NCBI RefSeq assembly: GCF_030169785.1
Contig: NZ_CP125854.1
Location: forward strand, 1,612,001-1,676,000
DNA: 64,000 bases
From: Bdellovibrio sp. 22V
Lineage (GTDB): Bacteria > Bdellovibrionota > Bdellovibrionia > Bdellovibrionales > Bdellovibrionaceae
Direction of reading: 5' to 3'
Under the pieces are notes generated by a model. It saw only the letters and a list, made by a program, of their open reading frames with translations, ran no database searches and was not told the origin of the DNA. Made by a program: the position numbers and the translations under genes. Below are positions 58,546 through 64,000 of this stretch, in pieces (the stretch's first letter is position 1; the number at the start of each line of letters is the position of its first letter).

Positions 58546-59037
58546 ATGAAGATCTATCTCTTCCGACACGCACAAAAAGCCATGGATTTTTCAGGAGATC
58601 CCGATCTCACTCCCGAAGGACACGCTCAGGCCTCCAAACTGCTGGATAAAGTGTTGAAAAACGAATTGCCAACGCCCACAGAATTATGGGTTTCGCCGAA
58701 AAAAAGAACTCATAGCACCTTCCGCCCGCTCTCTCAGTATTTCAAATTGCCGATGCAGATTCATGAATCCTTGCTGGAGCAACAGCCAGACGAAACGATC
58801 TCTCACTTTCAAAAACGCATCGACGCTTTGTTTGAAGAGGCCGCGCAAAAGAAAAATGCCGTCGTCTTTTTTTGTTCTCACTACGACGTCGTTCTTGAAG
58901 CGATGAATGTTATTACGAGCGACAAAGATCTGTCCGATTCGGAGTTCTCGCACTGGAGTCCTTGTCAGTACATCGGCTTTGAAACGGATGGCCAAGGGCT
59001 TTATGAATTTATCGAATTTAAGAGGGTGCAGCTATGA
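58546..59037 (+). CDS. SixA-type histidine phosphatase
   Basis: The 163-residue protein has the R-H-A motif with catalytic H8, the second histidine H112 in F-F-C-S-H-Y-D, and the short branch length of SixA. SixA dephosphorylates the Hpt domain of hybrid kinases, but here the target is not known; other small histidine phosphatases act on metabolites. It is divergent from hslO and overlaps the next gene by 4 bases. Confidence 0.88.
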   Translation: MKIYLFRHAQKAMDFSGDPDLTPEGHAQASKLLDKVLKNELPTPTELWVSPKKRTHSTFRPLSQYFKLPMQIHESLLEQQPDETISHFQKRIDALFEEAAQKKNAVVFFCSHYDVVLEAMNVITSDKDLSDSEFSHWSPCQYIGFETDGQGLYEFIEFKRVQL

Positions 59038-59621
59038 TTCAAAATGTGTGGGCCGTCGGCCGCAACTATGCGGAGCATGCGAAAGAACTTGGCAACGAAG
59101 TGCCGACAGAACCCTTGATTTTTCTTAAAGCCGGAAGCTGCGTCACTCTTGCGAGCAAGGAACTGCACTTGCCGGCATGGAAAAACGAGTTGCATCACGA
59201 AGTTGAACTGGCCTTGCGCTTCGATGAAAACCTGCAGATCGATGAAGCGTGTATCGCTCTCGATCTCACCGACCGTGATAAACAAAATCAGTTGAAAGCC
59301 AAAGGCCAGCCTTGGACCTTGGCCAAGAGTTTTAAAGAATCCTGCCCGATCTCTAACTTCTTCCCAGTGAACGATTTGGAAGAGCTCAAAAACCTGGAAA
59401 TTATTTTAAAAATCAACGGCGATCTTCGCCAAAAAGGCCACACCTCGCAAATGATTTTCCCTTTGGAACAGCTCATTGAGTTCGTGCGCCACCATTTCCC
59501 GGTCATCCCGGGCGACCTCCTCCTCACAGGCACCCCTTCCGGCGTCGGCCCCTTCAAAAAAGGTGACCTCCTCGAAGCCGAAATCCCAGGAAAAGCCAAA
59601 CACACCTGGAAAGTCGTTTAA
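59034..59621 (+). CDS. Fumarylacetoacetate hydrolase-family acylpyruvase
   Basis: The 195-residue length and the G-R-N-Y-A-E-H-A-K-E-L-G start fit the short FAH family (FAHD1/YcgM-type acylpyruvases). Metal ligands are visible: E56 and E58 in H-H-E-V-E-L, D77, and the L-T-G-T-P-S-G-V-G end. It hydrolyses 2,4-dioxo acids in the cytoplasm. It overlaps the SixA-like gene by 4 bases (ATGA), so the two are coupled. A long palindrome follows it. Confidence 0.92.
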   Translation: MIQNVWAVGRNYAEHAKELGNEVPTEPLIFLKAGSCVTLASKELHLPAWKNELHHEVELALRFDENLQIDEACIALDLTDRDKQNQLKAKGQPWTLAKSFKESCPISNFFPVNDLEELKNLEIILKINGDLRQKGHTSQMIFPLEQLIEFVRHHFPVIPGDLLLTGTPSGVGPFKKGDLLEAEIPGKAKHTWKVV

Positions 59622-59665
59622 TTCGCTCCCAAGGTACGGCCTTACTTATGGTTGAGGGCTGCGTC

Positions 59666-59795
59666 AAAAGGACGTTCAAAAAGGTCCATATGCAAGGCGG
59701 AGGGATAGGCTCGCAGCGCAGGCCTGCTCCAAACACGTCGGAGCGAGAACCTACCCCGACAACGCAGTCAGATGGGCCTTTTTCAACGTCCTTTT
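59666..59795. repeat. 130-base palindromic intergenic element
   Basis: The arm AAAAGGACGTTCAAAAAGGT (start 59666, extending to 59692) recurs inverted at 59769-59795, with few mismatches over 27 bases. Inside, GGGATAGG-CTCG (59702-59713) faces CGAGAACCTACCCC (59744-59757), so most of the element can fold into one long imperfect hairpin. The right arm ends in a T-rich run that might also terminate the FAA gene. I recall similar GGACGTTGAAAAAGG palindromes as intergenic repeats in other proteobacteria, but this is from memory only. It lies between the FAA gene and putA. Confidence 0.7.
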
Positions 59796-59854
59796 TGGGC
59801 TTGTTTTTTTATATTCACAGAGCGAAGATGCGGCCTCTCAATTGAGGTAAAAAT

Positions 59855-62803
59855 ATGAACGACATCCAATCGCAAATCGTCGCGCGCGGCGAAGAGATTA
59901 TGAAGCGTATGGAAGGCCAGTCAAAGGCTTCCATTTTCTCAAAAGATTTCTGGTACGGCTCCATCATGGAATGGAGTATGAAAAACGAAAAATTTAAAAC
60001 CAATATGTTCCGCTTCGTGGACGTGCTTCCTTCGATCAACTCTGGTGATGAAGTCGCTCGTCACTTGAAAGAATACTTCGCCGAAGACGGCGGAAAACTT
60101 CCTCCGGTTTTCAACGTGGGTTTGGGGTTGGGTTCCTTGGCTCCGGGCTTGATGGCCAGCGCGATTAAAAAGAACGTCGTCGGTATGGCGCAAATGTTCA
60201 TCACAGGTGAAAATCCGGATGAAGCTCTTCCTGTTTTGAAAAAAGCGCGCAAAAACAAAATGACCTTCACTGTCGATATTTTGGGTGAAGCGATTTTGTC
60301 AGAGAAAGAAGCGCAAGAATACACCAACAAATACGTGGAGCTTGTCACTTGGCTCGCAAAAGACGCCGAGAAGTGGGACGAAGTTCCTCAGATCGACCGT
60401 GATCACGAAGGGGCCCTGCCGAAAGTCAACGTGTCTGTGAAGATGACGGCTCTTTATTCCCAAATCAAAGATTTGGCGTGGGATGAATCCAAGAAAATCT
60501 TGAAAGACCGCATGCGCCCTGTGTTCCGCTTGGGAATGCAAAAAGGTGTGTTCATCAACCTCGATATGGAGCAATACTCTGTCAAACATTTGACTTTGGA
60601 AGTGTTCACCGAGCTTATCAATGAGCCGGAATTTAAAAACTACAAATACTTCGGTGTCGTGATCCAGGCTTATTTGCGCGACTCTTTCGAAGACGTCAAA
60701 ATGCTGACAGACTTCGCGAAGACTCGTGGCACTCCGTTCTGGGTTCGTCTTGTAAAAGGCGCTTACTGGGACTATGAAACAATCGAAGCTGAACAACGTG
60801 GCTGGCCAGTTCCCGTTTACACGAACAAAGCCGAGTCCGACGCGAACTACGAAGTGTGCGCGAAGTACTTCCTTGAAAATATCAAATACATCCGCCCTGC
60901 TTTTGCTTCTCACAACGTAAGAACGATCGCCGCTTGTATGGTTTACGCGGAAAAATTGAACATCCCGAAAGAGGCTTTGGAATTCCAAATGCTTTACGGA
61001 ATGGCGGAGCCCATTAAGAAAACTTTGGTCGACATGGGCTACCGCATGCGCGAGTACGCTCCTGTGGGTGAGTTGATTCCTGGGATGGCGTACCTTGTAC
61101 GTCGCCTGCTTGAGAACTCTTCCAATGAATCTTGGTTGCGCGGAAAATTCGCTGACAACAAATCTACAGCGGAGCTTTTGAAAGATCCTGCGCAAGGACT
61201 GACTCCGACTTCGCCGATCATCGCGAAAAAACCAGGAAAGTTCTATAACGAACCTCTTCTTGATTTCGCTGTTAAAGCCGATCGCGAAAGAATGATCAAA
61301 GCTTTGGCCGAAATGAAGGCGTCTTTGCCTGTGACAGTTCCAGTGATGATCGCCAACAAAGAAATCCGTACGGATAAAAACTTTGACCGCGTGAATCCTT
61401 CGGAAACTTCGCAAGTCGTGGGCAAGATCAACATGGCTTCCGTAGAACACGCAGAACAAGCGATGCAAGCCGCGCAAGCAGCTTACAAAACGTGGAAGAA
61501 CGTGCCTTGCGAACAGCGTGCGGCTTTGGTCGACAAACTCGCAGACTTGATGGTGCGTGACCGCTTTAAATTGATCGCAACACAAGTCATGGAAGTAGGT
61601 AAACCGTGGGCGGAAGCGGACGGTGACATCGCAGAAGCGATCGATTTCTGCCGTTACTATGCGCGTGATATGCGTCACTTGCAAAAACCTCTTCGCGTGG
61701 GCGGTTTGCCCGGCGAGCTTTCGCACTACATTTACAAATCTCGTGGTGTGACAGCCGTAATTGCTCCTTGGAACTTCCCTCTGGCGATTTTGACAGGCAT
61801 GGTGACAGCGGCGGCTGTGACTGGAAACACGGTCGTAATGAAACCCGCCGAGCAATCTTCTGTCGTTGCTTGGGGCTTGATGAAATTGGTTCAAGAAGCA
61901 GGTTTCCCTGCGGGCGTGATAAACTTCTTGCCTGGTTTTGGTGAAGAAGTCGGTGAATACATCGTGAACCACAAATTCACGACAACCATCGCGTTCACAG
62001 GTTCTAAGGCCGTCGGCTTGCACATCCTGAATCGTGCTTCCTACGTTCAGCCGGGCCAAACTCACGTTAAGAGATGCATCATCGAAATGGGTGGTAAGAA
62101 CGCCGTCATCATCGACAACGATGCCGACCTTGATGAAGCAGTCGACGGAGTTTTGTACTCCGCTTTCGGTTTCAGCGGTCAGAAATGTTCTGCTGCCAGC
62201 CGCGTGATCGTTCTTGACGAAGTCTATGACAGATTTACAGAGCGCTTGGTTGAAGCCGCGAAATCCATTGACGTATTGCCTGCGGAAAATCCAAAAGCCT
62301 ACATGGGACCTGTCGTTGATGAAGAAGCTTACCAACGTATCCTGAACACGATTGCGGAGAATGAGAAGACTCACAAACTTCTGTTCAAAGGCACGGCTCC
62401 TACGACAGGCTTCTTTGCTCCGCCAACAATTTTCGGAGATGTTCCAGGTGACTCCAAACTCGCGCAAAACGAAATCTTCGGGCCGGTTGTCGCTGTGATC
62501 CGTGCGAAAAACTTGGATCAAGCTATTGAGATCGCAAACAGCACCGAGTACGCATTGACTGGCGGAATGTTCTCGCGCAGTCCTGCGAATATCGCTCGTG
62601 TGAAAGAAGAATTCGAAGTGGGTAACTTGTACATCAACCGCGGCATCACAGGTGCCATGGTCGACCGTCATCCATTTGGTGGTTTCAAGATGTCAGGTAT
62701 TGGTTCTAAAACCGGCGGTCCGGATTACTTGAAACAATACATGGAGCCAGCAGCTGTGACAGAGAATACTCTTCGTCGCGGCTTTGCACCGGCGGAAGAA
62801 TAA
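59855..62803 (+). CDS. putA: Bifunctional proline dehydrogenase / glutamate-semialdehyde dehydrogenase
   Basis: At 982 residues without an N-terminal DNA-binding domain, it is a short PutA. Residues about 1-470 are the FAD proline dehydrogenase (the M-R-E-Y-A-P-V-G-E-L-I-P-G-M-A-Y-L-V-R-R-L block binds substrate), and about 510-980 the aldehyde dehydrogenase. The latter has F-T-G-S-K-A-V-G, E-M-G-G-K-N-A and catalytic C778 in G-Q-K-C-S-A-A. Together they oxidise proline to glutamate, relevant to an amino-acid-fed predator. A GAGGT site precedes the ATG. It is monocistronic, with a terminator at 62834. Confidence 0.97.
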   Translation: MNDIQSQIVARGEEIMKRMEGQSKASIFSKDFWYGSIMEWSMKNEKFKTNMFRFVDVLPSINSGDEVARHLKEYFAEDGGKLPPVFNVGLGLGSLAPGLMASAIKKNVVGMAQMFITGENPDEALPVLKKARKNKMTFTVDILGEAILSEKEAQEYTNKYVELVTWLAKDAEKWDEVPQIDRDHEGALPKVNVSVKMTALYSQIKDLAWDESKKILKDRMRPVFRLGMQKGVFINLDMEQYSVKHLTLEVFTELINEPEFKNYKYFGVVIQAYLRDSFEDVKMLTDFAKTRGTPFWVRLVKGAYWDYETIEAEQRGWPVPVYTNKAESDANYEVCAKYFLENIKYIRPAFASHNVRTIAACMVYAEKLNIPKEALEFQMLYGMAEPIKKTLVDMGYRMREYAPVGELIPGMAYLVRRLLENSSNESWLRGKFADNKSTAELLKDPAQGLTPTSPIIAKKPGKFYNEPLLDFAVKADRERMIKALAEMKASLPVTVPVMIANKEIRTDKNFDRVNPSETSQVVGKINMASVEHAEQAMQAAQAAYKTWKNVPCEQRAALVDKLADLMVRDRFKLIATQVMEVGKPWAEADGDIAEAIDFCRYYARDMRHLQKPLRVGGLPGELSHYIYKSRGVTAVIAPWNFPLAILTGMVTAAAVTGNTVVMKPAEQSSVVAWGLMKLVQEAGFPAGVINFLPGFGEEVGEYIVNHKFTTTIAFTGSKAVGLHILNRASYVQPGQTHVKRCIIEMGGKNAVIIDNDADLDEAVDGVLYSAFGFSGQKCSAASRVIVLDEVYDRFTERLVEAAKSIDVLPAENPKAYMGPVVDEEAYQRILNTIAENEKTHKLLFKGTAPTTGFFAPPTIFGDVPGDSKLAQNEIFGPVVAVIRAKNLDQAIEIANSTEYALTGGMFSRSPANIARVKEEFEVGNLYINRGITGAMVDRHPFGGFKMSGIGSKTGGPDYLKQYMEPAAVTENTLRRGFAPAEE

Positions 62804-62833
62804 ACCAAAGTATATTACAAACAGAGAAGAATT

Positions 62834-62868
62834 AAAAAAGCTCCGACCCGAAGTCGGAGCCTTTTTTT
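62834..62868 (+). terminator. Intrinsic terminator of putA
   Basis: GCTCCGAC (62840-62847) pairs with GTCGGAGC (62853-62860) over CCGAA, flanked by A6 before and T7 after. Confidence 0.92.
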
Positions 62869-62950
62869 GTAACTTCACATATCCTGCCTCAGCGCCGTCG
62901 AGTTTTCCCACGAGCACAGCTAAAATAGCTGTAGAGCTTGGAGAACTTTG

Positions 62951-63151
62951 ATGGATCTCGAGAAAGAAAAACCGAAAAAGAAGACGTCCTTAACGCCAGA
63001 GGAAACTGCTCGGGAAGAAAATATTCTTGAGATTGATATCTATGAAACCGTCAACTCCCGTTCCTTTGATCACAACTTCGAAATTCTGATTCATCACTAT
63101 AAAAAACGCCAGGATGTGGCGCCCGATAAGAAAAAACACCTTACACTTTAA
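62951..63151 (+). CDS. Small acidic/basic cytoplasmic protein (66 aa), hypothetical
   Basis: The ATG at 62951 has GGAGA 7 bases upstream (a TTG one codon earlier is less likely). The 66 residues are highly charged, with a lysine-rich N-terminus and no hydrophobic segment. The start is clear of the putA terminator, so it would need its own promoter. It overlaps the convergent glucan synthase-like gene by 11 bases. It may be a real small gene, but the evidence is only the start site and composition. Confidence 0.55.
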   Translation: MDLEKEKPKKKTSLTPEETAREENILEIDIYETVNSRSFDHNFEILIHHYKKRQDVAPDKKKHLTL

Positions 63152-64000
63152 AGACAACCTCATGGGTTTTCCCGTCATCCACAAGCTGCACCTCAAGCTT
63201 CTCGGAAGTTTTTCTTCCGGCACTTTGCTCAATCCGAATTTTGTAAAAACTTGATTTGTAACGGTAGTGAATCTCGTAGTACGGCCACTCCGACGGAACA
63301 CAAGGTTTTAACACCAAACGATCTCGATGCCGCTCAAAACCCAAGAGGGATTCTAAACCCGCGCGATAAAACCACGAAGCCGAACCGGTGTACCAGCTCC
63401 ACCCGCCCCGTCCCACATGTGGTTCCACGGCGTAAACATCCGCGGCAACAACGTAAGGTTCGATTTTATATTTATGAACACCTTCCCGGTTTCTTGTGTG
63501 GTGAATCGGATTCAGCATATTGAAAATACTGTAAACCTTTTCTTTCTCGCGAAGTTCGGCGTAGGCCATCATCACCCACAAAGCGGCATGCGTGTACTGG
63601 CCGCCATTCTCGCGAACGCCCGGCACATAACCTTTGATGTAGCCTGGATCTAGCGAAGTTTTATCAAAAGGCGGAGTCAAAAGCAGAATCAGCTTTTTGT
63701 CCTTAAGAATAAGATGACGATCCACACTTTCCATGCCCTGAAGTTGGCGCTCGGGATCTCCAGCTTTTGAGAGCACCGACCAAGTTTGCGCTAAAGAGTC
63801 GATCCGTGCTTCTTCATTATGGGCGGAGCCAATCGGTGTGCCGTCGTCAAAGTAAGCCCGGCGATACCACTCACCATCCCACGCGTTTTTCTCGACGTTT
63901 TCTTTGAGCACTCGCATGTGCTGACTATATTTTTTCTTTTGCTCGGAATCGCAAAACGGTAAAAAGTCCTCAAGAACTTTATGAAGGAACCACGCCATCC
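63141..64000 (-). CDS. Cyclic beta-1,2-glucan synthase-like / GH94 protein, 5' partial
   Basis: The frame runs off the right edge, so only the last 286 codons are seen. The sequence N-E-E-A-R-I-D-S-L-A-Q-T-W, L-L-T-P-P-F-D, G-Y-V-P-G-V-R-E-N-G-G-Q-Y-T-H-A-A, Y-K-I-E-P-Y-V-V-A-A-D-V-Y and G-R-G-G-W-S-W-Y-T-G-S-A matches the C-terminal phosphorylase (GH94) domain of NdvB/ChvB. These enzymes control the length of periplasmic cyclic glucans. Whether the whole gene is the giant synthase or a stand-alone GH94 phosphorylase cannot be seen. An internal ATG at 63998 is not taken as the start. Confidence 0.93.
   Translation of the reverse strand, partial: MAWFLHKVLEDFLPFCDSEQKKKYSQHMRVLKENVEKNAWDGEWYRRAYFDDGTPIGSAHNEEARIDSLAQTWSVLSKAGDPERQLQGMESVDRHLILKDKKLILLLTPPFDKTSLDPGYIKGYVPGVRENGGQYTHAALWVMMAYAELREKEKVYSIFNMLNPIHHTRNREGVHKYKIEPYVVAADVYAVEPHVGRGGWSWYTGSASWFYRAGLESLLGFERHRDRLVLKPCVPSEWPYYEIHYRYKSSFYKIRIEQSAGRKTSEKLEVQLVDDGKTHEVVFKV

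Noticed and set aside
60299-62671. A 790-codon open frame antisense to putA
   Set aside because: It has low-complexity His/Arg/Phe-rich content typical of an antisense shadow of a GC-balanced gene, with no ribosome binding site and no recognisable domain. The sense strand is unambiguous PutA.
1-64000. tRNA, rRNA, CRISPR, IS element or prophage genes
   Set aside because: No cloverleaf or T-loop consensus, rRNA segment, regularly spaced repeats, transposase or integrase was found on either strand by reading.

Overview
The window looks like a chromosomal segment of a Gram-negative bacterium of the Bdellovibrio type (Bdellovibrionota, predatory bacteria). This is inferred from the gene families, not from any database search. 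The pointers are an unusually dense set of very large secreted proteins, lipoproteins and outer-membrane barrels, several secreted peptidase-like proteins, LPS core enzymes (KDO transferase, heptosyltransferase), many signalling proteins and very compact gene packing. I see no rRNA, tRNA, IS element, prophage or CRISPR array, and no gene-free stretch longer than 300 bases. The largest gaps are 224-233 bases.

Layout. 1-9804: a 5'-truncated outer-membrane protein, a papain-like secreted cysteine peptidase, then a coupled pair made of an 1133-residue secreted protein and a 1031-residue subtilisin-like protease. 9857-13018: a poly-glycine lipoprotein and three small exported proteins on the minus strand. 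13170-16488: an HD-GYP c-di-GMP phosphodiesterase, a DUF1338 protein, an M14 carboxypeptidase and an alpha/beta hydrolase. 16658-21197: an outer-membrane barrel plus a 1035-residue EF-hand lipoprotein (module A). 21151-22489: a lipoprotein, dCTP deaminase and ribosomal protein L33. 22626-26285: a ChaN-like lipoprotein, a CheY-like regulator, and a TonB-dependent receptor behind a clear TPP riboswitch. 26282-34878: a signalling island (PAS-Hpt-ATPase kinase, FecR/Fn3 protein, SpoIIE phosphatase, STAS-like protein, DUF4388 response regulator). 34875-38412: a paralogue of the first gene, an NTPase and a phospholipase D. 38480-42595: a possible degenerate subtilase, an RNase Z-like hydrolase with an unknown partner, and a BtuF-like protein. 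42614-47030: a second type of barrel plus giant lipoprotein pair. 47249-49575: LPS core genes. 49698-54434: module B, a paralogue of module A with an added outer-membrane protein. 54438-62803: an RlmL-like methyltransferase, exported proteins, Hsp33, SixA, an FAA hydrolase and PutA. The right edge holds the 3' end of a cyclic beta-1,2-glucan synthase-like gene.

The most interesting features are these. First, module A and module B are two homologous two-gene units, each an outer-membrane barrel followed by a large lipoprotein with a C-terminal EF-hand; in both the genes overlap by exactly 11 nt. A third pair of unrelated sequence copies the same architecture. This looks like a recurring, apparently uncharacterised outer-membrane system. 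Second, the TPP riboswitch, with a hairpin that would hide the Shine-Dalgarno, implies that the TonB receptor imports thiamin or a thiamin precursor. Third, a 99-base G/T tract interrupts the 3' end of hslO and is either an assembly artefact or a real lesion. Two long palindromic elements lie nearby.

Several starts were moved inward from the longest open frame because a signal peptide, lipobox, riboswitch or strong ribosome binding site marks the true start. These are noted gene by gene.
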